Assembly (NCBI GenBank): GCA_965247035.1
Contig: CBDFGJ010000002.1
Location: forward strand, 124,001 to 188,000
Direction of reading: 5' to 3'
Length of the DNA stretch: 64,000 nt
Origin: Azophilus sp965247035
GTDB lineage: Bacteria; Pseudomonadota; Gammaproteobacteria; Pseudomonadales; Azotimanducaceae
This document shows positions 16,253-24,373 of the stretch, piece after piece; position 1 is the first letter of the stretch, and every line of letters starts with the position of its first letter. The position numbers and the translations under genes are program-made. A model generated the notes under the pieces. It was given only the letters and a program-made list of their open reading frames with translations, ran no database searches and was not told the origin of the DNA.

Positions 16253-18202
16253 CTACTCCTTCGCCGCACCCGGCGCGAACGCAAACAACAGGTTCCCCGG
16301 CATCCTGCCACCGAACAGGTAACCGGAATTCACCAGCACATGACCATCAACCACCACCGGACCATCGGCTTCAATAGCGCCTCCATGACCAGGTTCGCCA
16401 GACAAGGTGATGAACTCGCGATTGGTGTCGAAATCCCAAAGCAATTGCCCGTTTGCCGCCGCGTAGGCCCGCAGATGGCCGTCGAAAGCGCCAGCGAACA
16501 CCACGCCTGGCATGGCGGTGACGGCGGCTGAAAAGCCCGGGTCGCAGGCCGGGCGATCTTTCGGTGCGCAGACGTCTGGTGCTGACGCATGCCACAGGGT
16601 CTTGCCGGTGGCGGGATCAAGAGCGAACAGCCCCGGTTTCGCCTTGCCCTGCTCTTGGCCGGTAAACTCCGTATCCGCAATGGGGGCGTAAATGCGGCCT
16701 TCTCCAGCCGCCATGCCCCAGTGTACGCCGCCGGCAAAGCCGCCCCGGCCAATGCGCACCCGCCAGAGCACCCGCCCATCGGCGTCGGGGTCCAAAGCGA
16801 ACACTTGGCCGGACTTCTGCCCGGCCACCAAGATCTGGCGACCATCGTCCAATTCCACCAACATGGGTGGAGCTCCGATATCCAGGTCCGGCCCGTTTTC
16901 CGCCGGGCAGTTCTCGCCGCCGCCAATGAAGCAGGCCATGTTCCAGGCGTCCCCAGCCAAGGACTGACGCCCCCAAGCGAGCGCGCCGGATTGCATGTCG
17001 AACGCCAAGATCGCATCGCTAGTAGGTGCCGCCGGCGATGTATAGGCTTCGCCGGTGCCGGCATACAGGCGCTGGCGCTGAACGTCCAGCGTTGGGCTGT
17101 TCCAGATGGGCGCTCCGGCTGGGGCGAAGCGCATCAGGCCGCTGGAGTTCCTGCCGACCGGCGTCGGAGCTGCCACGATTGAATGGCTGGTCCACAGCAC
17201 GCGACCATCCTCAGCATTCACCGCCACGATGCCGCCGCGAAAGGTGCAGCAAGGGTACGCGGGATCGGCAGCGCTGGCCCACTCCTTGGACGACAGGGGC
17301 GCATAGACGCGGCCGGTGTGATAGCGAGGCGAGCCAGTCAGGGTGATGTCCGGGTGGTCATGCACCAGCGTCCGCCAAAGCAGAGCGCCATCGGCCGAAC
17401 GCACGGCGTAGAGGTTGCCCCGAATGTCCCCGAAAAACAGCCTAGCACCCACATCATCAAGGCTGACCGCGGACCGCACTTCCGTATCGGCTTGATAGGA
17501 CCAATAAGCGCAGCCGCTTTGCAAATCCAGCGCGTAAACCCGTCCATCTTGGCTGCCCACGTAGACCACGCCATCATGAACGCTGGGCTGGCTGCGGGCG
17601 CGGGTTGCACCCGGATAGGCAAAAACCCACTTGACTTCAAGCGTCGGCACCTGCGCCGGCGTCAATTCGGCGACGGCGGCCGGCACGAAGCGCGTGTTCT
17701 CCAAATTCAGGCCCCAGTCTTTAAGGCGCGGGCCACTAGTACGCTCAGAAGGCATCCGCGTCGTACACATCTTGACCGGGGAGGCCGCCCTGGAAGCACC
17801 GCCAAGATGGTCCGCCAAGGCGTGGCGCTCGACATCGCTCAAGGTGGTTGCATGCTCCTGCATCAAACCTGTGGTGATGGAGGCGTAGATGGCGCCCCGA
17901 CCCATTATTTGAAAAGTGACCAAGTGGGGTGCGCGAGGCACTCCCCCTTGGTGGCAATGGGCGCACAAGGCGTCATAGTGAGCTTGGGGGGCTTGGACGG
18001 ATTGAAGGGCTTGGGGGGCTTTCGGAGCTTGGACGGATTGAAGGGCCTGGGGGGCTTGCGCGGCGGCGATGGCTGCGGCCGGCAACAACTGCGCCAAGGC
18101 CAGCGCCACACGCCAAAGGCTAGCAGGGCGGCCTCCTACGCTAGTGGCTCTGCCGCTTGACCGAGTTGCGGTCCCTTCCCGGCAGCTAAACACCCAGTTC
18201 AA
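16253..18202 (-). CDS. Exported PQQ-type beta-propeller quinoprotein with N-terminal cytochrome c motif
   Basis: Likely periplasmic quinoprotein dehydrogenase passing electrons through a c-heme. A signal-like N-terminus (LWRVALALAQLLPAAAIAAA) is followed by a Gln/Ala/Pro linker made of two near-identical repeats, a heme motif CAHCH (residue ~80), and a PQQ_2/PQQ_3 propeller with repeated ALDLQSG..YW, AVRSADGALLWR and ALDPATGKTLWH blades. The architecture resembles polyvinyl-alcohol dehydrogenase-type proteins; the substrate cannot be inferred. A TTG start at 18202 overlaps the stop of the upstream SnoaL-like gene (TTGA), suggesting translational coupling; GTG 18193 is an alternative. No PQQ biosynthesis genes are in the window. 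Confidence 0.8.
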   Translation of the reverse strand: MNWVFSCREGTATRSSGRATSVGGRPASLWRVALALAQLLPAAAIAAAQAPQALQSVQAPKAPQALQSVQAPQAHYDALCAHCHQGGVPRAPHLVTFQIMGRGAIYASITTGLMQEHATTLSDVERHALADHLGGASRAASPVKMCTTRMPSERTSGPRLKDWGLNLENTRFVPAAVAELTPAQVPTLEVKWVFAYPGATRARSQPSVHDGVVYVGSQDGRVYALDLQSGCAYWSYQADTEVRSAVSLDDVGARLFFGDIRGNLYAVRSADGALLWRTLVHDHPDITLTGSPRYHTGRVYAPLSSKEWASAADPAYPCCTFRGGIVAVNAEDGRVLWTSHSIVAAPTPVGRNSSGLMRFAPAGAPIWNSPTLDVQRQRLYAGTGEAYTSPAAPTSDAILAFDMQSGALAWGRQSLAGDAWNMACFIGGGENCPAENGPDLDIGAPPMLVELDDGRQILVAGQKSGQVFALDPDADGRVLWRVRIGRGGFAGGVHWGMAAGEGRIYAPIADTEFTGQEQGKAKPGLFALDPATGKTLWHASAPDVCAPKDRPACDPGFSAAVTAMPGVVFAGAFDGHLRAYAAANGQLLWDFDTNREFITLSGEPGHGGAIEADGPVVVDGHVLVNSGYLFGGRMPGNLLFAFAPGAAKE

Positions 18203-18672
18203 GGCGTCACGCCCGGCTTGTTGTAATTCCAGATGTGCTCCAACACCCGCCAGGAACCATCCTCTTGGCGACGCAGCACATCAAGGAACTTGCGCCGACT
18301 GCTAACAGGCTCATCGCTGCCCTTGGGCGTTCGGTGAATGATGTACTCGTAGCGGGCGTACGCCAAATCCCCGGAGACTTGTATGGTGCCAGGGTCGGTC
18401 ACCTCGATTTCATAACTGTCCTGAACGAACACCGGCTGCAGGAATTGGCCGTAGTTGTCCCGCCCTCGGATCAAGGGCGCATCGGTGGGCATCAACTCCA
18501 CGTCTTCGTCCAGCACGGCCAAATACCCCTCAATGCTGCCGCTTTCAACGGCGGCATTCCAACTAGCCTGCAAATGTCGGATGGCGGCAATGTCCACCTG
18601 CTCATCCGCCGCCTGCACCAAGCCACCAGCCCCAAGCAGGGCCAAGCCCCAAGCCGCTAACCAGAATTTCAT
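18199..18672 (-). CDS. Exported SnoaL/NTF2-like protein (DUF4440 type)
   Basis: A 157-residue protein with a signal peptide (MKFWLAAWGLALLGAGGLVQAAD) and an NTF2-like cone fold: IRHLQASWNAAVESGSIEGYLAVLDEDVELMPTDAPLIRG is typical of DUF4440/SnoaL-like proteins, followed by YEIEVTDPGTIQVSGDLAYARY and a closing WRVLEHIWN strand. ATG 18672 follows GGAGGAGCAA, an excellent ribosome site, so longer upstream frames are rejected. It overlaps the start of the quinoprotein gene and is probably co-expressed with it; the pair may act on the same periplasmic substrate. No catalytic role can be assigned. Confidence 0.82.
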   Translation of the reverse strand: MKFWLAAWGLALLGAGGLVQAADEQVDIAAIRHLQASWNAAVESGSIEGYLAVLDEDVELMPTDAPLIRGRDNYGQFLQPVFVQDSYEIEVTDPGTIQVSGDLAYARYEYIIHRTPKGSDEPVSSRRKFLDVLRRQEDGSWRVLEHIWNYNKPGVTP

Positions 18673-18773
18673 TTGCTCCTCCGCTAAAGCCTTAAGCACC
18701 CAACATTTCCCGCTGAAGCCTTTTGCCAAAACAACTCGTTGCGCCCGCCCCACATAGGCTAGACTGATCGATC

Positions 18774-20153
18774 ATGACCAAATCCGCCATTCTCACCGTC
18801 AGCGACCTGAACAAAAGCGCGAGGCTGCTGCTGGAGGAAAATTTCGGCTCAGCCTGGATTCGGGGAGAGATTTCCAACTATCACCAACCCGCCTCCGGGC
18901 ATTGGTACTTCACGCTAAAGGACGACGGAGCGCAAGTCCGTTGCGCCATGTTCGTCCATCGCAACCGCCATAGCCGAATGCAGCCAAAGGAGGGCGCCGA
19001 GGTGCTCCTGCACGGGCGCGTCAGTTTGTATGAGGGCCGGGGCGAATTCCAAATCATCGTTGAGCACATGGAGGCGGCCGGGGAAGGCGCCTTGCGCGCC
19101 GCCTACGAGGCGCTGAAAGCGCAGCTTGCCGCCGAGGGCCTGTTTGCGGCTGAACGCAAGCGCCCCCTGCCCAAATTTCCCCGTCACTTGGCCGTGATTT
19201 CGTCTAGTTCCGGCGCCGCCCTTAAGGATGTGCTGAGCGTGGTCGGGCGTCGATTCCCCGCTCTACAGGTCACGGTGTTGCCAACGACGGTTCAAGGGCT
19301 GGCGGCCGAGGGGCAGATTGTGCAGGCATTGGCTCAAGCCGAAGGCATTGAACCCGACCTGATTCTCCTGACCCGAGGCGGCGGCAGCCTAGAGGATCTA
19401 GCACCCTTCAACTCCGAACGAACGGCTCGGGCCATCGCCCGCTGCCCTGTGCCCACGGTATCCGCCATCGGCCATGAGGTGGACTTCACCATCGCCGACT
19501 TCGTAGCGGACCTGCGTGCGCCCACGCCATCGGCGGCGGCGGAAATGATAACGCCGGACACCCAAGCCCTAGCTGAGGATCTGAGTAGTTGGCGGCAACG
19601 CTTGACCTTCGCCGCCAGCAATCGCTTGCAGTTGTACCGGCATCAGCTGACCGGGCTGCACTCCCGCCTCGACAACCCACTGCGTCGGTTGCAGCAAATG
19701 ATGCAGCGGGTCGATGACTTGGAGGAACGGCTGCATCGCGGTTTGAACCACCGGCTTGAGCGCCTTCGAAGCAGGTTCGATGGCGCCAGCCAGAGGTTGG
19801 GGTTGCTGCACCCAAGCCTGCGCATCAAGGGGCGCAATGCCACCATTCATGCAATAGGAGCAAATATGCGGCGGCTGATGAACGCCAAGCTCAAACAAGA
19901 CCAGGACAGGCTCCAAGCCCTGGCCCGAACGCTGGAGGCGGTCAGCCCCTTAAACGCCCTCAGGCGTGGGTTCGCAATCATCACGAATCAAACCGGGGAA
20001 GTCCGGATTCGTGCTGAGCAAGTTGAGGTCGGCGATTGCATCGACCTGAACTTTTTCGACGGCGCCATCAAAGCCCAAGCGCAAGGGCAGCGCCCGTTGC
20101 CGGAACGCTGGCAAGTGCAAAGCGACGAGCAGGCAAAAGGCAAGCCGACCTGA
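18774..20153 (+). CDS. xseA: Exodeoxyribonuclease VII large subunit
   Basis: Nuclease subunit degrading single-stranded DNA to oligonucleotides, working with several XseB subunits. The 459-residue protein starts with an OB-fold (MTKSAILTVSDLNKSARLLLE ... WIRGEISNYHQPASGHWYFTLKDD), then the catalytic core (HLAVISSSSGAALKDVL, LLTRGGGSLEDLAPFN, SAIGHEVDFTIADFVADLRAPTPSAAAE), and a long alpha-helical coiled-coil region with a C-terminal LRRGFAI strand-forming segment. xseB is not adjacent. The gene is divergent from the SnoaL-like gene, about 100 bp apart. Confidence 0.96.
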   Translation: MTKSAILTVSDLNKSARLLLEENFGSAWIRGEISNYHQPASGHWYFTLKDDGAQVRCAMFVHRNRHSRMQPKEGAEVLLHGRVSLYEGRGEFQIIVEHMEAAGEGALRAAYEALKAQLAAEGLFAAERKRPLPKFPRHLAVISSSSGAALKDVLSVVGRRFPALQVTVLPTTVQGLAAEGQIVQALAQAEGIEPDLILLTRGGGSLEDLAPFNSERTARAIARCPVPTVSAIGHEVDFTIADFVADLRAPTPSAAAEMITPDTQALAEDLSSWRQRLTFAASNRLQLYRHQLTGLHSRLDNPLRRLQQMMQRVDDLEERLHRGLNHRLERLRSRFDGASQRLGLLHPSLRIKGRNATIHAIGANMRRLMNAKLKQDQDRLQALARTLEAVSPLNALRRGFAIITNQTGEVRIRAEQVEVGDCIDLNFFDGAIKAQAQGQRPLPERWQVQSDEQAKGKPT

Positions 20154-20305
20154 GCAGGTTCCAAACGCTCGCCGAGGCGGCACTCACAACAGCGCGACCA
20201 CCAGGAAAGCGGCAAGCAGAGCAACGAGAATGAGCACAGCAAGGTTGGAAGCCGAGGGTTCCCTGGTCAAAGATGCGGCCAAAGGAACGATTGCATGAGG
20301 GCTGC

Positions 20306-20325
20306 GCGGCCAAGCCGCCTTTTTT
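20306..20325 (+). terminator. Possible weak terminator after xseA
   Basis: GCGGC-CAA-GCCGC followed by C and six T. The stem is only five base pairs. It lies inside an upstream extension of the M23 reading frame, which favours the downstream start for that gene. Confidence 0.35.
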
Positions 20326-20407
20326 GGCGTGGCGATCGACCACTTTGGGCATTTTGCTGATGCTCGTGCCGTTGTTGCAGTGGGCCGTGCTGCCCTTGAA
20401 GAAAATC

Positions 20408-21223
20408 ATGCCGTGCTTGGGAACGGCTTTGGCCCTCTTGGCAACGCCCGCTGCGGGACGAACGGAGCCAGCCGAGGCCATCACCCCGGACGCCGTGCCC
20501 GGGGGTGTTTACGTCCTGCCATTGCCAGCGGGCGTTCATGCCGCAACCTATCAAGATCGGCCCGTGCTCATATACCAAGGTCGCGCCTTGGTTGGCATCA
20601 ACATCAACACCCAACCCGGCGGCCAAGAGCTTCTTCTAGAAGGTCCTGCCGGTGTGAATCGCCACCAATTCCCCATAGCGCCCAAACAATACCCCGAGGA
20701 GCATCTCACCATCGCCGACAATCGCCTGGTCAACCCAAGCGCAGTGGATCTCGTGCGCATCCAAGCGGAGGCTGGTCGCCAACGCACCGAGTATCAGCGC
20801 TTTACGCGACGCCCGCTGGACCTGTCGCCGTTCAATCAACCTGTTGACGGTGCGGTCTCCAGCCTCTTCGGGCAGCGGCGGGTCCTGAACGGACAGCCTA
20901 GATCCCCCCACTCCGGGCTGGACCTGGCCGCGCCCTCCGGCACGCCCATCTCGGCGCCGGCGCCGGCGGCGGTGATGATGACGGGAGAGCTGTATTTCAA
21001 CGGCAAGACGATCTTTCTCGACCACGGCCAAGGGCTTGTGACGATGTACTGCCACATGAACGCCATCGCCGTAAACGAGGGTGATGAGGTCAAGCGAGGG
21101 CAAGTGATCGGCGCAGTCGGCGCCACCGGCAGGGCCACCGGCCCCCATCTCCACTGGTCCGTCAGCCTGAACGCCAATCGGGTGGATCCCGAGCGGATCA
21201 TGACGATTCTGAACGGGCGGTAG
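20408..21223 (+). CDS. Exported M23-family peptidase (LytM domain)
   Basis: Periplasmic zinc endopeptidase or regulator acting on peptidoglycan cross-links. From ATG 20408 a signal peptide (MPCLGTALALLATPAAG) precedes an Ig-like N-terminal domain (LPLPAGVHAATYQDRPVLIYQGRALVGI) and a C-terminal M23 domain. The latter carries HSGLDLAAPSGTPISAP and HLHWSVSLN, providing the zinc ligands His and Asp plus the HxH pair, so the enzyme looks active rather than a degenerate LytM activator. Length is 271 residues, as in the common gammaproteobacterial M23 proteins. An in-frame ATG at 20273 is not used here because a terminator-like hairpin lies between the two. Confidence 0.87.
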   Translation: MPCLGTALALLATPAAGRTEPAEAITPDAVPGGVYVLPLPAGVHAATYQDRPVLIYQGRALVGININTQPGGQELLLEGPAGVNRHQFPIAPKQYPEEHLTIADNRLVNPSAVDLVRIQAEAGRQRTEYQRFTRRPLDLSPFNQPVDGAVSSLFGQRRVLNGQPRSPHSGLDLAAPSGTPISAPAPAAVMMTGELYFNGKTIFLDHGQGLVTMYCHMNAIAVNEGDEVKRGQVIGAVGATGRATGPHLHWSVSLNANRVDPERIMTILNGR

Positions 21224-21274
21224 AATCAATTTCCGCACCTACACCGGTGCTCCTGCATAGGCGTCCGCTACTCG

Positions 21275-21435
21275 TTGGCGATGGAGCCTGCTTGCATTCC
21301 CTGCTTCCATCTTCAATGTTGCTGGCCTTCGAAAGCCCTGCCCGCCCGCCCAAGGTGGCGAGCCACCGTGCAGCAGCGCAATCCGCTAGCGCACCAACTG
21401 AGCAACATCGGGATGGCGAATCTCGTCCAGTTCGA
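21275..21435. repeat. Family-F direct repeat, left copy (accessory-island boundary)
   Basis: About 161 bp matching 23667-23826 in the same orientation with roughly 20 differences. On the minus strand its end reads VELDEIRHPDVAQLVR, a diverged copy of the VOC protein C-terminus (IELYEIRHADVAQLAR). The match stops at this boundary on both sides. Confidence 0.85.
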
Positions 21436-21893
21436 CCACCTGACCGTGCATGTCAATGGCGGAGTCTTCAAGCGGTTCCACTCCAAAGGCCCGACCACCA
21501 AGAGCATCCACGTCAAGGTCCGCTCCAGCGCCACTGACTTCCTCCACGAGGTCCGAACGCCTGCCGGTCCGTTCGGTGCAGGTCAACGGCAACGTCGAGC
21601 GCAGCAGCCGCACCTTGCGCGCCGAGTTCCGGTCCGTCCACCGGGGCGACCTCCGGCGAAGTGAACCAAGCTTTGCACCGGCCTCTTCGGCCACCACAAC
21701 GTCCGGCCCCACCATGCCCTCGGCTTGTTGACTCCGGCCGAATTTCCGCGCAAGATCTCCTTAGCTGTCTGATCAAAAAACTCCGAAATGTACTGAGCCC
21801 GCACAATGCCGTGCATCGGCCCCCGCCAAACTCGATTCATGGCGAAAAGCCTGGGATATGGGCGGACTTCTAAAAATCTGGAGGGCGAATGGA
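21436..21893. other. Stretch without a recognisable gene inside the accessory island
   Basis: Several overlapping frames of 80-110 codons stay open on both strands (for example 21583-21840 minus, starting MNRVWRGPMHGIVRAQYISE), but none has a ribosome site plus a family match. It may be an eroded gene with frameshifts; identity unknown. Confidence 0.35.
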
Positions 21894-22346
21894 ATGAACA
21901 AAGAAGAAACCCGATTCTCGATGTTCAGCGCCGTTATGGGAGGGGCTTGCTTGTTTACGTCCTTGGATCAAACAGAAGGCCTCATCAATGGTGAACCTTC
22001 CGGTCTCCTGACCGCGCTCCTGGCAGGGGTAGTCTTCTTTTTCGTCACCCTCCTGTATCGCGGAATAGCTTCCGCCCAGAAGCAGCGGCAAAGCCGCCGA
22101 AAGGAGAACGAGGCGTTCTACGAAAACGACATACCCGCTATAGTCATGGTCGCCATCCTAGTGTTTGCAGGCTTGTTTCTCTACTCGATGTTGAGCATCC
22201 TCACACATGTTAACCCAGCTACTGTTTTGCTCTTGCCCTTGCCCTTGGTTTTTGCGGTCTCGTCAGCTGCTCTCCTACGCCATGAGCTTTTAGCCATCAA
22301 ACGAAATCTAAGGCGGCGGATCGGTCGAAAGAGAGTGGATCGGTGA
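21894..22346 (+). CDS. Hypothetical integral membrane protein
   Basis: Unrecognised 150-residue protein starting MNKEETRFSMFSAVMGGACLF with a good ribosome site (GGAGGG, 21880-21885). Roughly four hydrophobic segments are visible: around GGACLFTSL, LLTALLAGVVFFFVTLLY, AIVMVAILVFAGLFLYSML and VLLLPLPLVFAVSSAALL. A highly charged loop (QKQRQSRRKENEAFYEND) lies in the middle and a very basic tail at the end (RNLRRRIGRKR). Base composition is less GC-rich than the surrounding housekeeping genes, consistent with acquired DNA. It lies inside the repeat-bounded island, upstream of an IS66 remnant. Confidence 0.6.
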   Translation: MNKEETRFSMFSAVMGGACLFTSLDQTEGLINGEPSGLLTALLAGVVFFFVTLLYRGIASAQKQRQSRRKENEAFYENDIPAIVMVAILVFAGLFLYSMLSILTHVNPATVLLLPLPLVFAVSSAALLRHELLAIKRNLRRRIGRKRVDR

Positions 22347-22680
22347 CCGCTCGTCCGTTCGAGTGAATCTTTTCAGGCCGGCCGGCTAGACGGCTTGCGG
22401 CAAGCTCGCCGCAGCAGTGAAAGCGAATAGCGATGCGCCTATGAGAAAGCCTTGGCCGTCATTATGGATCTGATCGGATCGGTTCGCTGGAGAACTTGCC
22501 TTTCCAGCATCACGGCGTCAGGTCGATGGCATTCCTCACGGAATGCCGGTCGATCCGTTGCAGGATATCCACAAGGCAGGCGTACGGATCAATACCCTGC
22601 AACTTGCAGGTGCGGAGTTAGGCTCCGAATGATTCCAATGTGCTCCGCACCCAGCCCTCAGACCCAACCCAGGAAACCGC
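22347..22680. other. Non-coding stretch carrying the IS66 remnant
   Basis: Apart from the IS66 transposase tail (22470-22620) no coding sequence is supported. A GC-rich palindromic patch around 22376-22410 (CCGGCCGG; CTTGCGGCAAGCTCGCCGCA) may be part of the decayed element end. Confidence 0.5.
22470..22620 (-). pseudogene. C-terminal remnant of an IS66-family transposase (TnpC)
   Basis: The minus strand reads LRTCKLQGIDPYACLVDILQ, then RIDRHSVRNAIDLTP, a stop, and CWKGKFSSEPIRSD. This matches the conserved end of IS66 transposases (TCxLxGxxPYxYLxDVLxR ... LTPRxWKxxF). Only about 50 codons survive, with an in-frame stop, so it is a fossil. It was too short and broken to appear as a normal gene. 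Confidence 0.8.
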
Positions 22681-23226
22681 CTATTTCGCTTCAACGCCTT
22701 GTTTCATAAATCTCCATAGAAGCCATGCGCATAAACAGCCTATTGCTACAATAGGCACACTCATGTAGGGGAAGAATATCAGATTTTTTAGACTGGAGAG
22801 CATCATGACATAAAAGGGCACGCACAATGCCAGTGGCCAGAGCGCGAGATAGCCCATCGCCCTATTCGTTTCAGTATCTTGTTGCACGATCCCCCACAAA
22901 AACCATGCGCACAAACCAATTATTATTCCAAAAGGTAAACTCAAACTCGGATAGACGAAGTGTATCAGACTTTCCGGCAACCACATGATATAAAAAGGCA
23001 CGGACAATGCCAATGGCCAAATGAGAATGGAGCCCATCATCTGATTGAAAATAAGGTTTGGCGTGAAACACAAAATTGCCGCAGCGACCGTAAATCCGCG
23101 CCGCCGACACAGCTTAGGCCAAGCCCAGAAGCAGAATCCCCAAAAGGCCAGAGGGGTCGGCCATGCCAGCAATGCAACTACTTCCTTAGCCAGCCTGCCA
23201 ATTTCAATTTCCATGGCAAACACCAT
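22681..23226 (-). CDS. Hypothetical multi-pass membrane protein with internal duplication
   Basis: Unrecognised 181-residue protein, about six membrane spans. The second and third thirds are clearly duplicated: one half has ILIWPLALSVPFYIMWLP ... IGLCAWFLWGIVQQ and the other LALWPLALCVPFYVMMLS ... IGCLCAWLLWRFMKQ. ATG 23226 abuts the TGA of the upstream gene with no spacer (ATG 23214 is an alternative), so the two are translationally linked. The AT-rich codons stand out from the flanking genes. By analogy with compact soluble/membrane pairs it could be an immunity or transport partner of the upstream product, but no homology supports this. Confidence 0.55.
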   Translation of the reverse strand: MVFAMEIEIGRLAKEVVALLAWPTPLAFWGFCFWAWPKLCRRRGFTVAAAILCFTPNLIFNQMMGSILIWPLALSVPFYIMWLPESLIHFVYPSLSLPFGIIIGLCAWFLWGIVQQDTETNRAMGYLALWPLALCVPFYVMMLSSLKNLIFFPYMSVPIVAIGCLCAWLLWRFMKQGVEAK

Positions 23227-23673
23227 TCACCCGCTAGGTGCGGAAGGGCATCGATAACCATCCCTCGCTCGCATGGCGTCGATCATACCCTCATCAAGGC
23301 CATCGAAAGAGAATGGACCGAGGATTTTTTCACTTACAAAATCGAAATCGTTTTCACCAGTGCCTCGGGTACGCATTTTGACGCGACCACCCTCTATATA
23401 AGGTTCGCGGTAAACCTGATTGCACGCCTCAGGGGGTGCGCCGCTGCCTTGATTAGGAACTGTTTGAGGACATGTCCCCCACTTCCCCATTTCGTCATTG
23501 TGAAATATATGATCAGGAAGGGTTATATTGGCGATTGCGTGTTCCGGAAGGCTGGCCATCTCGCCAACGCCAACTCTGATTGGGTTGTCGCCAACGATAG
23601 GCATCTTCAGAACGACCTCATCACCATCTTGCGCTGGACCAGCATACCCTTCCTTTTTGCGGGGTATTGGCAA
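23227..23673 (-). CDS. Hypothetical protein, possibly truncated at its start by the island repeat
   Basis: Unrecognised soluble protein of up to 148 residues. Visible features: DGDEVVLKMPIVGDNPIRVGVGEM, a middle stretch with two Cys (GTCPQTVPNQGSGAPPEACN), and a Tyr/Glu/Asp-rich end (FDFVSEKILGPFSFDGLDEG). The only long start is TTG 23673, and the frame begins exactly where the family-F repeat starts (23667), so the native N-terminus may have been cut away. Alternatively ATG 23604 (MPIVGDNP) starts a shorter protein. It is immediately followed, without a gap, by the duplicated membrane protein. Low GC relative to neighbours. Function unknown. Confidence 0.45.
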   Translation of the reverse strand: MPIPRKKEGYAGPAQDGDEVVLKMPIVGDNPIRVGVGEMASLPEHAIANITLPDHIFHNDEMGKWGTCPQTVPNQGSGAPPEACNQVYREPYIEGGRVKMRTRGTGENDFDFVSEKILGPFSFDGLDEGMIDAMRARDGYRCPSAPSG

Positions 23674-23826
23674 TGGAGCCTAGTTGCATTCTCGGCTTCC
23701 ATCTTCAATGTTGCCGGCTTTCAAAAGCTCTGCCGCCCGCCTAGGGTGGCGAGCCACTGTGCAGCAGCGCAATTCGCTAGCGTGCCAACTGAGCAACATC
23801 GGCATGACGAATCTCGTAGAGTTCGA
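23667..23826. repeat. Family-F direct repeat, right copy (3' end of the VOC gene and beyond)
   Basis: About 160 bp matching 21275-21435. It covers the last ~16 codons, stop and about 110 bp downstream of the VOC gene. With the left copy it brackets 2.2 kb of accessory DNA. Confidence 0.85.
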
Positions 23827-24229
23827 TGATATTGCCAAAGGGGTCTTCACCGTAAATGGCTGAAGTTTGGCCAAAATCCACCGGCGGGCCGGCAAACCTC
23901 ATGCCGGCGGCGCAAAGACGCTCATACTCCTGCTCAATGCCGTCCACTTGCAGGCAAAAGTGCGGATAACCATAGTCGCAAGGCCGCTGCCGATGGTCGG
24001 CAGGCTCTGGATGGTGGTACTCCCATAGCTCGATATAGGCATTGGGCGCCTTCAGCATGGCCATCCGGGCGGCGGTTCCGTCCAGGCCAACCGCCCGATC
24101 CGCCAGCTTGAAATCCCGGTCCCAGCCACCTTCCTGAACAACCTCAAACCCAAGCAGGTCGCGGTAAAACTCCAGCCCTTTGCCAAAGTCCGGCACCCCA
24201 ACAGCCACATGGTGAATGCCGACAATCAT
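23777..24229 (-). CDS. VOC-superfamily (glyoxalase-like) protein
   Basis: Vicinal-oxygen-chelate fold protein, metal-dependent lyase, isomerase or dioxygenase type. The 150-residue product has two paired beta-alpha-beta modules: MIVGIHHVAVGVPDFGKGLEFYRDLLGFEVV at the N-terminus (His metal ligand in HHVAV) and DPFGNIIELYEI at the end (Glu ligand). The middle motif YGYPHFCLQVDGIEQEYERL gives another His. ATG 24229 has an AGGTGG ribosome site. The final residues (RHADVAQLAR) extend past the usual family end and lie in the family-F repeat, so the stop may have been replaced by the island junction. Substrate unknown. Confidence 0.85.
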   Translation of the reverse strand: MIVGIHHVAVGVPDFGKGLEFYRDLLGFEVVQEGGWDRDFKLADRAVGLDGTAARMAMLKAPNAYIELWEYHHPEPADHRQRPCDYGYPHFCLQVDGIEQEYERLCAAGMRFAGPPVDFGQTSAIYGEDPFGNIIELYEIRHADVAQLAR

Positions 24230-24373
24230 GCTAGCCACCTCCACATTCCAATAGCCACCATATTCGGCGGCGAGCGGGCGTCTGCGCCCGGGCGAAGAAT
24301 TTGGCTAGCATAGACTTGAGTCGCAACATCATCCATAGTCCAGCAACTTCTAAGATCGTTCACGAACGGAGCC

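Noticed and set aside
20184..20270. 28-codon minus-strand frame ending in a hydrophobic helix (NLAVLILVALLAAFLVVALL)
   Set aside because: TTG start only, no ribosome site, antisense to a short intergenic gap; too little evidence to call a gene.
22347..22460. Palindromic patch as a possible origin or attachment site
   Set aside because: No DnaA boxes or integrase nearby; more simply part of a decayed IS66 end.
23750..23830. tRNA-like look of the family-F repeat (minus-strand DVAQL peptide, often the false translation of a tRNA D-arm)
   Set aside because: The D-stem does not pair, there is no acceptor stem or T-arm consensus, and the peptide is in frame with the VOC protein.
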